Of a stretch of DNA of 64,000 nt, positions 34,067 to 43,368 are shown one piece after another. The notes beneath the pieces are model-generated. The model was not told the DNA's origin. It did no database searches and saw nothing but the letters and a program-made list of their open reading frames with translations. How positions within the stretch are numbered: position 1 is the stretch's first letter; every line of letters begins with the position of its first letter. Location of the stretch: positions 1-64,000 of the forward strand of contig JAFSEZ010000042.1 in assembly GCA_017435505.1 (NCBI GenBank), in the 5' to 3' direction. Source of the DNA: Akkermansia sp. (GTDB lineage: Bacteria; Verrucomicrobiota; Verrucomicrobiia; Verrucomicrobiales; Akkermansiaceae). The translations under genes were made by a program, and so were the position numbers.

Positions 34067-34609
34067 TCACAGCGCATACTCGTACATGTGAAAAATCTGC
34101 CAACCTACGGATTCATAGTACAGGCGGAGCGTATCGCACTTGCGGAATCCCAACTTGGTATATGCCGGAGCGGCGGGGCGGTTTTGGTCTATCAAATCCA
34201 GGCGCACAGCCTTGTGGCCCGCCTCCGCAGCCAGAGAGATGGCATGGCGAGTCATGGCATAGCCAATCCCCCGGCGTTGGAAATCCATCCCCACCCCTAG
34301 GGTGTGAATGATGGTAAACTCTCCCGGAGCAGCCTCCACCGCCCATTGCGCTTTCAAATAGCCCTCATTGCAGCGGTCGTTCACCACCATGGAGGCAGCA
34401 ATCTTCCCTTCCGCCTCGGCCACCCACAGCTCACCTGCGGCAATAGAAGCCTGCAAGTACTCATCATTCGGGTACTCTCCTTTCTTCCACACAGGGTGGT
34501 AGGGAGCGCCCTCCAAATCATCTGTCAGTTGCCAGTAAAAATCCCGCACTGCGGCAAAGTCACTTGCCGTTGCGCGGCGTATCGTGGGAGATGCTGCGGG
34601 TGTGCTCAT
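34067..34609 (-). CDS. GNAT-family N-acetyltransferase
   Basis: A 180-residue cytosolic acetyltransferase. The fold begins PTIRRATASDFAAVRDFYWQ. The acetyl-CoA loop is HTLGVGMDFQRRGIGYAMTR (motif A, Q-x-x-G-I-G), followed by the DLIDQNRPAAPAYTKLGFRK segment of motif B. The substrate is unknown. The ATG at 34609 is used; a TAAAGT -10-like box lies 13 bp upstream, while the longer frame from 34651 runs into that region. Confidence 0.85.
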   Translation of the reverse strand: MSTPAASPTIRRATASDFAAVRDFYWQLTDDLEGAPYHPVWKKGEYPNDEYLQASIAAGELWVAEAEGKIAASMVVNDRCNEGYLKAQWAVEAAPGEFTIIHTLGVGMDFQRRGIGYAMTRHAISLAAEAGHKAVRLDLIDQNRPAAPAYTKLGFRKCDTLRLYYESVGWQIFHMYEYAL

Positions 34610-34723
34610 GATGACGCACTTCACTTTAGCACAATCCGCTGAGTCCCGCACAAAAAATTTACTTTATTTCTCTGTCATGCCTTGTAGGAAGTGTTCACTC
34701 TGTGGTAAGATATAACACACTCC

Positions 34724-37700
34724 ATGAGCGCACCCGAATTACACTTTCTCGGCTGGGACAGGCCGGCCATTGAGCTTGTTGCAGCCAAGATATTAGCAGG
34801 ACTCACCAACCCAGAAACGGCAGATACCTACCGCCGAGCCACAGTTGTGGTACCCACGGCCGAAAGTGGCCGCCGGCTACGCGAATACATGGCCGAGCTC
34901 GCAGGCAAGCCCATGCTCATGCCCCGCATTACGCTGGTCAATCATTTAATTTCTCCCGAAGAAGACAACATCGCCTCACAAGAGGAAACCTTGGCGGCTT
35001 GGCTGCAAATCATGAACTCCGGGGCAGGTAATCCTGTGGCTCTTTATGCGCCGCTTATTCCCCGCATGCCCAATCACCACCGCGAACGCTGGGCGGTAGG
35101 AGTGGCACACAAGCTCATGGCACTCCGCACGCGGCTGGAGAAAGAAGAAGTGGCTATCGACCGCGTGACGGGGCTGCTTCAGAAACGAGAAGATGAGGTA
35201 ACAAGCTCAATCAAGCTCCTGACACCGGAGCAAGAAGCAGAGCGCAAGACGCTCCGGGCAAGACAAGCCGTACTGGCACAGGAGCAAGTTCGCTGGCGCA
35301 CGCTGGGAGAAATTTTCTCCAAGGTGGATTCTGTCTTGAAACACACGTTCAAACGCACCCCGAACAACGACGCGCGCGACCGACTTGTGGCAAACCCTCA
35401 ACCACTCAAAAACTGCAAGTTGCTCATCCTGGCCTGCGTGCCGGAATTTTCTCCCCAGATGGCACGCTACTTATGCAAGCTCCACAGCCAAGACATTTGC
35501 CAAGTGGAAATATGGGTTCATGCACCCGATACACCGGAATACCACGCTCGTTTCGATTTCCTGGGCAGACCCAAAGAATCATACTGGGCCTCCGCTGATT
35601 GCCATATCCATATCCCTCAAGCCCTCGTCTTTGCCGATGAAACACAAAGTAAGGTGGACAACACTGCCTCGACCATTCACCTCGTCGACGGAGCGGACGA
35701 ACTGGCTGCAGAAGCCCTGCGCTTGGCGGGTGAGCTGGATTCGAACCAAGTTGTTATTTCCACAGGCAACCCGAACTATACCCCTGCCTTGGTGGGGGCA
35801 TTCGGCAAGGCAGCTGAGGGTGAGCAATGGAGGCTCCATGCCCCGGAGGGGCGCAGCCTGCTCGGCACGGATGTAGGGATTCTCCCCGAGCTGCTGGCCA
35901 ATTACTGCGCAGCCCGACAAAACCTATACGCCTCCGACCCCGCCGAAGGAGGCATGGGCGAGATGCATGCCTTCCTATCCCTCCTGTGTAACCGCGCCTT
36001 GCAACACGTGCTGGAGGCTCCGCCGGAAGTCACAGCCAATATACAACACCACATCGAAAAACTGCGAGAGGCTCTCTTGCCCGCTACCGCCGCCTCTCTT
36101 TGCCAATACCTGGACCCGGCACATACTCTCCCCACACAGGGATATCGCAACCTGGAATATTTAGCCAAAGAGCGCTGCTCGGCCTATCACAACTACGCGC
36201 TAAAAGTCGCAGAATTCGCCACAGCTTGCTGTCACCTTCCAACGCTGCCAACTGCACTGAATACGCTGTTTGCCGGGCTGCTCAAGCATTACAAAGAGAC
36301 GCCTATCGGGGCTGCAGTGAAGCAACTTTGTAAAAAATTAAACGCTTACGTGCAACCGAACTTGCTGGGCCGCTTCCGCGATGCCGCATCCCTGCTGGAA
36401 GTCCTGCGCCACGAAGCTCAAAACGCTGCTGCCGGGACGCAAGATGAAAACACACGCGCTAAAACAGTTGGCAGTGTCATGGGATGGCGCGAGCTACCCT
36501 TCTCCCGAGGGGAAAGAATTATCATCGCAGCCATGCACGATGGCTGCATCCCCGAACCGGTAGAAGAAGATGATTTTCTGCCGGAATCTCTCTGTTTGGA
36601 ACTTGGAATCCGCCATGAAAAGTTCCGCATGGCGCGTGATTCCTACCTACTCTCCTCCATTCTGAGCAGCCACAGCCCCGGCAACGTTCATTTTATCATC
36701 ACACGGCAGAACCCTGATGGCACCGCCGTTGCACCCTCCTCTTTGCTGATGCGGTGCGGCAATGAGCTCCCGCAACGGGCTCGCACATTGTTCGCCGAAT
36801 CCACCACCGTGGCGGCCATGCCTGTCATCCCGGTTTGCCCCTTGAGACAAGCGAAAAACAGCTTGGGAGAAGGAGAAAAACTGCCGCCGGGCATACTGGA
36901 AAGCATCGAGAGCATCGCCCCGGGTATGGCAAATCCCTTCAAACAGGGCAAGTGCACCTATTCCCCCACATTGTTGGGCGGCTTTCTTCAATGCCCGCTA
37001 AGCTTCTGGCTCAAACACCTTTTCGGACTTGATGCGGGCAATCTGTACGATGAGGATAAATCGGAATTGGAGAGCAATGAGTACGGCACACTCATGCACG
37101 CCATTCTCGAACATGTGGTCAATACTCTGCCCTCCCAAGAAAAATTGCTGGCCCACTTCCCCTCCGCTTCCGGTAAAGAGCAGCTCATCGCCGCTGTCGA
37201 ACAGTTCGCGCTCGATACCATGCAAGCTGAATGGAGCAAAGTATACATGCCTACCCATACTCGGAATACCCAGCCCCTGCCGCTGGAATTGCAGCTGAGA
37301 AACATGGAGAAAAGCCTGCACGATTTTGCCTGCCGCCACGTGCAAGATTTGCTTGATGGTTGGCAAAACATCGCCTGCGAAAAGGTGCTCACCCCCACGT
37401 TCACCCTTTCATCCGGCCAAACCGTCCGATTCAAAATGACGGCCGACCGTATCGACCGCCATGAAGACGGCCACTGGCGCATCATCGACTACAAAACCTC
37501 CGCCGATGATAAAAAACCGCTCAAACAGCATTTTGATGAGCTGGAAGATGGCGAGGATTCGCCTTTCTTCCGCTTCATGAACACCGCGCAATACCCCTTC
37601 CCCTTGGTCAAAGCAGAACGCACCAACTCGAAGGGAGAATACACGGCGAGGTTCTACCATTGGAAAGATGTGCAGCTCATGCTCTATGCCTACGGCCTGC

Positions 37701-38110
37701 GCCAACTCAATGCCAAAGAACTCTGCGACACCTTGCCGGATGAATCCTTGGCGCATGTCATGCCGGATCTCTTTTACTACAACCTGCAAACAAAAACACA
37801 GAGCATGCAGTGTTTTCCGCTTATCGAGGCCGGATGTCTGGAAAAGATACCCGGTAGGAGCAAAACCACGTGGCACTTTGCGCACACCCCCAAAGAACTA
37901 CTGGACAACGCCATGCAAACCGTAGATTCCGCCATCCGCATGATTCAGGATGGCGTATGCCTGTTCTCGGCAGAGGCACTCCGGCTCAAGAATCGGCCAT
38001 ACTCCAAGCTCACCGGCGATAACTGGGATAAAAACGCACCGCGTTTTGGTGCCATCTCTGCCCAAAGCGACCCCCGTTCCATGTTCAACCTGCCCGAACT
38101 CGAAATCTGA
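34724..38110 (+). CDS. AddB-like helicase-exonuclease subunit with PD-(D/E)XK nuclease domain
   Basis: A 1128-residue cytosolic protein, first gene of an AddAB/RecBCD-type double-strand-break repair pair. The C-terminal nuclease domain is clear: the core YSPTLLGGFLQCPLSFWLKH, EYGTLMHAILEHVV, and the catalytic set TADRIDRHEDGHWRIIDYK (D..D..K). The N-terminal two thirds resemble an inactivated UvrD-type helicase core: VVVPTAESGRRLREYMAELA replaces a Walker A, and EGKELSS-like GERIIIAAMHDGCIPEP matches the helicase fold's late motif. The iron-sulphur cysteines of Bacillus AddB are not evident. Its stop is 15 bp before the next gene. A promoter (TTGTAG-18-TAAGAT) ends 12 bp before the ATG. Confidence 0.88.
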   Translation: MSAPELHFLGWDRPAIELVAAKILAGLTNPETADTYRRATVVVPTAESGRRLREYMAELAGKPMLMPRITLVNHLISPEEDNIASQEETLAAWLQIMNSGAGNPVALYAPLIPRMPNHHRERWAVGVAHKLMALRTRLEKEEVAIDRVTGLLQKREDEVTSSIKLLTPEQEAERKTLRARQAVLAQEQVRWRTLGEIFSKVDSVLKHTFKRTPNNDARDRLVANPQPLKNCKLLILACVPEFSPQMARYLCKLHSQDICQVEIWVHAPDTPEYHARFDFLGRPKESYWASADCHIHIPQALVFADETQSKVDNTASTIHLVDGADELAAEALRLAGELDSNQVVISTGNPNYTPALVGAFGKAAEGEQWRLHAPEGRSLLGTDVGILPELLANYCAARQNLYASDPAEGGMGEMHAFLSLLCNRALQHVLEAPPEVTANIQHHIEKLREALLPATAASLCQYLDPAHTLPTQGYRNLEYLAKERCSAYHNYALKVAEFATACCHLPTLPTALNTLFAGLLKHYKETPIGAAVKQLCKKLNAYVQPNLLGRFRDAASLLEVLRHEAQNAAAGTQDENTRAKTVGSVMGWRELPFSRGERIIIAAMHDGCIPEPVEEDDFLPESLCLELGIRHEKFRMARDSYLLSSILSSHSPGNVHFIITRQNPDGTAVAPSSLLMRCGNELPQRARTLFAESTTVAAMPVIPVCPLRQAKNSLGEGEKLPPGILESIESIAPGMANPFKQGKCTYSPTLLGGFLQCPLSFWLKHLFGLDAGNLYDEDKSELESNEYGTLMHAILEHVVNTLPSQEKLLAHFPSASGKEQLIAAVEQFALDTMQAEWSKVYMPTHTRNTQPLPLELQLRNMEKSLHDFACRHVQDLLDGWQNIACEKVLTPTFTLSSGQTVRFKMTADRIDRHEDGHWRIIDYKTSADDKKPLKQHFDELEDGEDSPFFRFMNTAQYPFPLVKAERTNSKGEYTARFYHWKDVQLMLYAYGLRQLNAKELCDTLPDESLAHVMPDLFYYNLQTKTQSMQCFPLIEAGCLEKIPGRSKTTWHFAHTPKELLDNAMQTVDSAIRMIQDGVCLFSAEALRLKNRPYSKLTGDNWDKNAPRFGAISAQSDPRSMFNLPELEI

Positions 38111-38125
38111 TTTTCTTCCCCCGTC

Positions 38126-41100
38126 ATGCCCGACTCCGCGCAACCACTCATTTACCACACCACCAGCACACTCATCTCGGCTTCTGCCGGCACCGGCAAA
38201 ACGTACCAGCTGGTATCACGCTACATCGCCTTGCTCATGCTGGGCGTTGCCCCGGAAAAAATCATTGCTCTCACCTTCACCCGCAAAGCAGCCGGCGAGT
38301 TTCGCGGGCGCATTCTGCACGCCCTTGCAGAAGGAGCCTGCGACCTGAGAGATAAGAAGACCCGGCGCAACCTGCTCGCCGCTCGCGTATGGGAAGTTTG
38401 GAGCGGTCTCACCACGCCGACCCCAAACGAATGGAAAAAAGCTGCCAACGATGTACCCCTGCTCCCCGCCACAGTAGCTGTTGTGAAACGCGCCGCAGCC
38501 GAAAACACCTACCCGGAAGACCTATACGCTAAGGATGCAGAATTGCAAGCCTACCTGCAACTCCCGCAGCAAGACGCCCGGGAGTTTGCAAGCCTGCTGC
38601 GCAAGGTCGTTATGGCGATGTCCAAACTCGAGCTCTCCACCATCGACAGCTTCTTCAACTCTCTCGTGGCAGGCAATTGCTTGGAGCTGGGGGTCAACAA
38701 TGTTTCCTCTCTCGACCCCGCAGACGAAAAAAAAGCTCGCCGCGATACGATTCATGACTATCTGGATGCCCGCACCGCAGAGACGGAAAAAAGAGAGGCC
38801 TTCCTCAACATGTTTGCAGACCTCACCGGCGGCAAGGGGGGAAAAACCATCAACCGCCTCGAAAAAGAGCTCCAAACCTACCTCTCCCTTTATCGCGAAA
38901 ATCCCGTCTTGGATGTCTGGCGCAACACTGCTTACTTTGCTGCGCAAAGCCACACCCCTTTCACCATCGCCACAGCCGAAGAAGCCTCCGAATGGCATGC
39001 GCAAGCAAACAAACTTCGCAAGCTTCTGCTCCGTTATTCCGAATCCGATTTTTCATCGTCTGTTTATTCCGGGCTCAAGAAGCTGGCCGCGGGGGCGCTG
39101 CCGCTCAGCTCCACCCTCAAAAAGTGGCTCCCGGAGAAGCCCATGCAGCACGCACACTTCATTTCCCTACTCAGCCGCCTCTCCCAAGCCTTTGAACAAC
39201 AGCTCCCCATGACGCATGAGCTGCAAGACATCGCGCAAGAGGCAGAGATGCTCGCCGCGTGCCTTTTCCAAACCAAGGCCGACAAAGAAGCGCTTTCCAA
39301 ACTCATCAAAAAGACAGCGACTAGCAACTACAAATCTACAAAGGAGACCCAGAGAATCGCCGCATACGTGGCAGCCATGGAGCAAGATGGCATATCTGCT
39401 ATCATTGATACGGCCTGTTACTTGCGCGACCGGCTCCCGGCCAAGTGTCTGTACGACGCGACCTCCCGCACGCGCAGCCTCTTTTCCCTGCTGCGAGACT
39501 ATGCCGATGCCTACGAGACACGCCTCACCACCACCGGGCAATTCTCGTTTGATGACATCGCGCGCAAAGCCCGGGAACTCATGACCAAGGAGTACGATGA
39601 TGAGAATGTGGATAACGCCGCCTTCTGCCGCGAACACGTCGCACTGCGCACAGGCAAAAAATACATTCACTGGATGCTCGATGAGTTCCAAGACACATCC
39701 GATGCTCAATTTGACACGCTCACCCCGGTGTTGCAATTCCTTCTCGGCGATTCCTGCGTGCCTTTCACCGCGGAAAGCCCCCGCCCGCTCCCCGCTTCTC
39801 TACGGCCCTACCACGAGGACTGCTCCTACTATGTAGCGGAAGGCAGCCTCTTTGTGGTGGGCGATGATAAACAGGGCATCTACGGTTTCCGCACCGGCGA
39901 TACAGAAGCTTTCCGCAAACTCAAAACGGAACGCGAATGGAGCGACCCCGTCTATCCGGCTCATCTCACTCAAAGCTTCCGCTCGGCCCGCGCCATCATG
40001 GGGCAAGACGGCTTTGTCAACACCCTCTTCCGCAATCTTCAACACATTGAAAACAACGATGCCGGAGCCAATAGCGTGGCGCTGGAACACTACACCCACC
40101 ACGAAACCGCGAAAGCTTCTCAGGGCTATGTGGAAATGCAAGTTGTGGCCGCCGAAAAAGAAGACGATGATGCCGAAGCCAAAAATGTAAAAACCCGCGC
40201 CTACGAAGCCATCAGCTCCATCCTGAAACGTCTGACCATCGCAAACAAAGCGCCTATCAACGGCATGAGCATCGGTATCCTCACCCGCACCAACAGCGAG
40301 GCCGAGGCCACCGCCAACCATCTTCGCAACGACATGCCGGAGCTGCCTATTCTGCTTGTCAAAGATACGCTTGCGGCCATTGCCTGCCCCTTGGGAGAGA
40401 TGCTTCACCACCTCTTCCGTTGGCTGAGCCACCCCCACGAACAAACCTCTCTCAGCGTACTCAAAGCCTCTTTCATGGCATACCTGTTCGAGAAAGCGGG
40501 CTCCGATTCCGCGACCTGGGAATCTCTCCGTGAATTGCTGGAGCTGCATGGCTACGCCCACCTGCTCGAGCAGATTTTGGAGAACTTCCCCTTGCACATC
40601 CTGACGGCGGAGCAACAAGAGGCACACCGCCATCTCATCGCCACCTGGCTAAGCACCGCTCGCGCTTTCGATGCCACGGGCGGCACGCTCCACGATTGGC
40701 TAAACCGCATCTCCACCCTCAGCGCACAGGGTGTTGCATCTTCCCGTTATGTGCAAATCATGACCATGCACAAGAGCAAAGGGCTGGAGTTCGATGCCGT
40801 CATCCTTCCCTTCCTGTCAGACGATGCCATCGACAGCGAAAGTGATTTGCACTTCTACCGCACCCCCGATGGCAACGCCATCCTCCTTGCCCCGGCAAAC
40901 AAAGACGTCCGCTCGGAATTTTGGCCGGGCGCCTTCGATGAGCTCACCCTCTCATGGAAACAGCGCCAAAGCCAAGATGAATACAACCTACTCTATGTAG
41001 CCACCACTCGCGCCCGCTTTGCCAACTACATCTTGCTCAATGGCGGAGCCCTCGTTGATGCAAAAGGAAACTCCAACGGGAGAGCTCGCTCCATCTCCGG

Positions 41101-41878
41101 CCTCATCCGCCGGGCTTTCGAGGGCGATACAGCTGCCTACAAAACCACTTCCTTACTGAGCAACCCCATGGGTGATGCAGAATGGTACGCTGATCTAGCC
41201 CCCAAAGATGCAGCCGACGCAACGCCTGCCACCCCCACCGCCCCCCTTGGAGCCGCCATTCCCCGGCGCATGCGCAAAAGCCCCTCCTCCCTCGCCAAAG
41301 CTGAGGATAAACAGAAAGATGAGCCGGAAGATTCCGGAAACCTCTCCCGCGTGAACAACGGGGGGCTCTCTGCCACCGACTTCGGCACCGCAGTACATGC
41401 CTACTGGGAGGAAATCTCTTGGCTGGACTCCCCGCTGCCCCGGTGGATGAACGAAGGCGAGCCCCGCAACAAAGCCCAAGAAGTGGTATACCAAGCTTTG
41501 AAGCAACCGGAAATCGCAGCACTCTTCACCGCCAGTCCCGGACAAGAGGTCTACAATGAGCAGCCCATCGAAGCCATCACCAAAGATGGCGAATGGCTCT
41601 CCGGCACCATCGACCGCCTCGTCATCACCCACGATGCCGCCGGCAACGTGACCGCCGCCCACATCATCGACTTCAAAACTAACCGGCCGGGTTCCAAAGA
41701 GGGGTACACCGATTTCTACGCCTGGCTCCGCGAGCACTACGAAACCCAGATGGCCACCTACCGCGAGCACGTGGCCGCCGCCCTCGCCATCCCCGAATCA
41801 GCCGTTTCCCTCTCCCTCATCTCCTGCCCCCTACGCGAAAAAGCAGGGATAGTACCCTACGAAGCCACGGAGAGCTAA
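38126..41878 (+). CDS. AddA-like UvrD/RecB-type helicase-nuclease
   Basis: A 1250-residue cytosolic helicase/nuclease. Helicase motifs in order: I, SASAGTGKTYQLV (residue about 14); Ia, ALTFTRKAAGEFRGRI; II, WMLDEFQDTSDAQF; III, VVGDDKQGIYGFRTGD; IV, LTQSFRSARAIMG; V/VI, IMTMHKSKGLEFDAVILPF and LLYVATTRARF. The C-terminal nuclease domain shows ATDFGTAVHAYWEEI, GTIDRLVIT and IIDFKTNRPGS (catalytic D..D..K). The protein should unwind and resect DNA ends together with the upstream AddB-like partner. A Lys/Pro/Asp-rich linker (about 1030-1070) joins the two halves. Such systems also degrade foreign linear DNA. Confidence 0.93.
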   Translation: MPDSAQPLIYHTTSTLISASAGTGKTYQLVSRYIALLMLGVAPEKIIALTFTRKAAGEFRGRILHALAEGACDLRDKKTRRNLLAARVWEVWSGLTTPTPNEWKKAANDVPLLPATVAVVKRAAAENTYPEDLYAKDAELQAYLQLPQQDAREFASLLRKVVMAMSKLELSTIDSFFNSLVAGNCLELGVNNVSSLDPADEKKARRDTIHDYLDARTAETEKREAFLNMFADLTGGKGGKTINRLEKELQTYLSLYRENPVLDVWRNTAYFAAQSHTPFTIATAEEASEWHAQANKLRKLLLRYSESDFSSSVYSGLKKLAAGALPLSSTLKKWLPEKPMQHAHFISLLSRLSQAFEQQLPMTHELQDIAQEAEMLAACLFQTKADKEALSKLIKKTATSNYKSTKETQRIAAYVAAMEQDGISAIIDTACYLRDRLPAKCLYDATSRTRSLFSLLRDYADAYETRLTTTGQFSFDDIARKARELMTKEYDDENVDNAAFCREHVALRTGKKYIHWMLDEFQDTSDAQFDTLTPVLQFLLGDSCVPFTAESPRPLPASLRPYHEDCSYYVAEGSLFVVGDDKQGIYGFRTGDTEAFRKLKTEREWSDPVYPAHLTQSFRSARAIMGQDGFVNTLFRNLQHIENNDAGANSVALEHYTHHETAKASQGYVEMQVVAAEKEDDDAEAKNVKTRAYEAISSILKRLTIANKAPINGMSIGILTRTNSEAEATANHLRNDMPELPILLVKDTLAAIACPLGEMLHHLFRWLSHPHEQTSLSVLKASFMAYLFEKAGSDSATWESLRELLELHGYAHLLEQILENFPLHILTAEQQEAHRHLIATWLSTARAFDATGGTLHDWLNRISTLSAQGVASSRYVQIMTMHKSKGLEFDAVILPFLSDDAIDSESDLHFYRTPDGNAILLAPANKDVRSEFWPGAFDELTLSWKQRQSQDEYNLLYVATTRARFANYILLNGGALVDAKGNSNGRARSISGLIRRAFEGDTAAYKTTSLLSNPMGDAEWYADLAPKDAADATPATPTAPLGAAIPRRMRKSPSSLAKAEDKQKDEPEDSGNLSRVNNGGLSATDFGTAVHAYWEEISWLDSPLPRWMNEGEPRNKAQEVVYQALKQPEIAALFTASPGQEVYNEQPIEAITKDGEWLSGTIDRLVITHDAAGNVTAAHIIDFKTNRPGSKEGYTDFYAWLREHYETQMATYREHVAAALAIPESAVSLSLISCPLREKAGIVPYEATES

Positions 41879-42023
41879 AGCTCAACTACACACAGGAAGC
41901 CCCATCTGCAACCCGCCTATCGGCGATACCACAAAATCCGCTTCAGAAAATCCAGAAGTTTAGCCTCACCCGGCATAGACCGAGTCGCAGTCCCCGGTGC
42001 TCGCGAGGCCAAATTGGCCCATC

Positions 42024-42728
42024 TCAACGCGTAAACTCGACAAGACAGCACAGCTGACCCGCCACACACAGCTGCACATACACCGCCGCATCGGTCTCAA
42101 TAACGGCCGGTTCTATCACCGCACCGAGCGTGACCGGGCGCTTGTACTCCACCCGCAAGCCGGTAGGCTCAAAATCCGCTGGCAGCAGCTCCAGTGCCAT
42201 GCGGATATAGTGCGCATTGTTCACATGCTGATTGTAATCAATATCATTGCGCTGCACCGCGATGGGAGGCCGATGCTCGCTCGACAAATCCGGTAGCGTA
42301 ATTTTGCGCGGGCGATACTCCATCTCCATCTGCGGCTCAAAATGCATCTGCTCCACCACAGTCTGCGGAATGCGCAGCAACCTGCCGCTTTCCTTGCACA
42401 CAAAAGCTCCGATACACCAGCACATGTAGCACGCCTTACCCGCCGCATCATATATCACCGTGTTGCGGTAGCCAAATGCCCCCTGCACTCCATACACCCA
42501 CGTGCGGCAGCTCAATTCCTCCCCCAAACGCGGCACACGCACCACATCAACCTGCCGAAAACTCAGCAACTGCGCCGCCCCATTCTCGCGTAAAAAAGCA
42601 TCATACGCCATCTCACTTCCCTTCCACATCTCCGAGCAATCCTGCATCATCTGCAAAGCGGAAAACAACTTCAGGCGTCCCTGAACATCCGTCCGGCTGG
42701 GCGTCACAATCTGGGTTAAACTATACAT
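42024..42728 (-). CDS. Acyl-ACP thioesterase
   Basis: A 234-residue cytosolic double-hotdog enzyme that releases fatty acids from acyl carrier protein. The first hotdog (about 1-125) contains RLKLFSALQMMQDCSE and WVYGVQGAFGYRNTVI. The second carries the catalytic segment RNDIDYNQHVNNAHYIRMAL, with the Asp/Asn/His residues of the FatA/FatB family. The TTGACA-18-TAGACT promoter ends nine bases before the ATG at 42728. It is monocistronic, convergent with the helicase gene (145-bp gap with no obvious hairpin), and divergent from the tRNA. Confidence 0.9.
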   Translation of the reverse strand: MYSLTQIVTPSRTDVQGRLKLFSALQMMQDCSEMWKGSEMAYDAFLRENGAAQLLSFRQVDVVRVPRLGEELSCRTWVYGVQGAFGYRNTVIYDAAGKACYMCWCIGAFVCKESGRLLRIPQTVVEQMHFEPQMEMEYRPRKITLPDLSSEHRPPIAVQRNDIDYNQHVNNAHYIRMALELLPADFEPTGLRVEYKRPVTLGAVIEPAVIETDAAVYVQLCVAGQLCCLVEFTR

Positions 42729-42737
42729 CTCCCCGCT

Positions 42738-42767
42738 AGTCTAACAACCGGTCTGCCTCCATGTCAA
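42738..42767 (-). promoter_or_regulatory. Promoter of the acyl-ACP thioesterase gene
   Basis: On the minus strand TTGACA (42767-42762), 18 bp, TAGACT (42743-42738), then nine bases to the ATG, so the leader is about 2-3 nt. Confidence 0.6.
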
Positions 42768-42997
42768 GAACCGGAAGGTGTTATTCTTGCCCGGATAGCG
42801 GCCAGATTATCATCAAGAAGCACCCACGCGCCCACAACACCACCCTGCCGTTCTACGCTCCGTAGTGCCGATGATATGCCGCACACAGCACCCACGCCCC
42901 CCTTGTCTGCCCTTTTCTTCCCCCAACTCTGCGGGCATGACGCATTCACCCTCATTTTCTTCTTGCATTCCGCTTTTCCTTCCCTTACTATCTGCGC

Positions 42998-43070
42998 GGG
43001 GCTGTAGCTCAGCGGTTAGAGCAGAGGACTCATAATCCTTTGGTCGTGGGTTCGAACCCCACCGGCCCTA
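42998..43070 (+). tRNA. tRNA with CAU anticodon (elongator Met or Ile2)
   Basis: A full cloverleaf can be folded. Acceptor GGGGCTG (42998-43004) with CGGCCCT; D stem GCTC/GAGC; anticodon stem GAGGA/TCCTT around loop CTCATAA with CAT at 43031-43033; T stem GTGGG/CCCAC around TTCGAAC; discriminator A at 43070. The 1-72 pair is G-U and CCA is not encoded. The anticodon stem lacks the three G-C pairs of an initiator tRNA. CAU could read AUG (elongator Met) or, if lysidine-modified, AUA; the sequence alone does not decide. It marks the left edge of the accessory island. Confidence 0.93.
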
Positions 43071-43081
43071 GCTAAATACGC

Positions 43082-43115
43082 AACCCTCTAACGCGCAATG
43101 TGTTAGAGGGTTTTT
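43082..43115 (+). terminator. Terminator after the tRNA
   Basis: AACCCTCTAAC (43082-43092) pairs with GTTAGAGGGTT (43102-43112) and ends in TTTTT, 12 bases after the tRNA. Confidence 0.85.
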
Positions 43116-43158
43116 AATAATTATTCTTAAACATCAGCGACTTAACTATAAAATCGCA

Positions 43159-43264
43159 AGTCCTTGATAAACAAATAATACCACTCATAAAAAGCTTGTA
43201 CGCGCCCCAAAACGGCCTTTTGCACTTCGCAGGGACTCAAAAGGACTAGGGTGCTGGCATACAA
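43159..43264 (+). repeat. 106-bp repeat, copy A
   Basis: It begins AGTCCTT, ends GGGACTC-A-AAAGGACT-A-GGG and then GGCATACAA, and has its counterpart at 47991-48096 with every landmark at the same offset. AGTCCTT and AAGGACT are mutually inverted and span 89 bp in both copies. The middle is diverged. The two copies bracket the four restriction-modification genes. Confidence 0.65.
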
Positions 43265-43323
43265 GGGCTCACAAACAGAGGGCGTCTGTTGTTATGCTCA
43301 CAAATTGCATAAAAACATATGGC

Positions 43324-43352
43324 TTGACCGTATTGCTTTTTTTTGGTATCAT
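43324..43352 (+). promoter_or_regulatory. Promoter of the D12-class methyltransferase gene
   Basis: TTGACC (43324-43329), 17 bp, TATCAT (43347-43352). Transcription would start near 43359, about 10 nt before the ATG at 43369. This rules out the longer in-frame start at 43294. Confidence 0.6.
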
Positions 43353-43368
43353 CTGGCCAATCCGTATT

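Noticed and set aside
42998-43070. Duplicate of the tRNA 3' end as an attachment site near 54 kb
   Set aside because: I scanned the right edge of the island and found no second copy of the T-arm/acceptor sequence.
43294-43368. N-terminal extension of the D12 methyltransferase
   Set aside because: The promoter TTGACC-17-TATCAT lies inside it and would start transcription after the upstream ATG; the extension has no family sequence.
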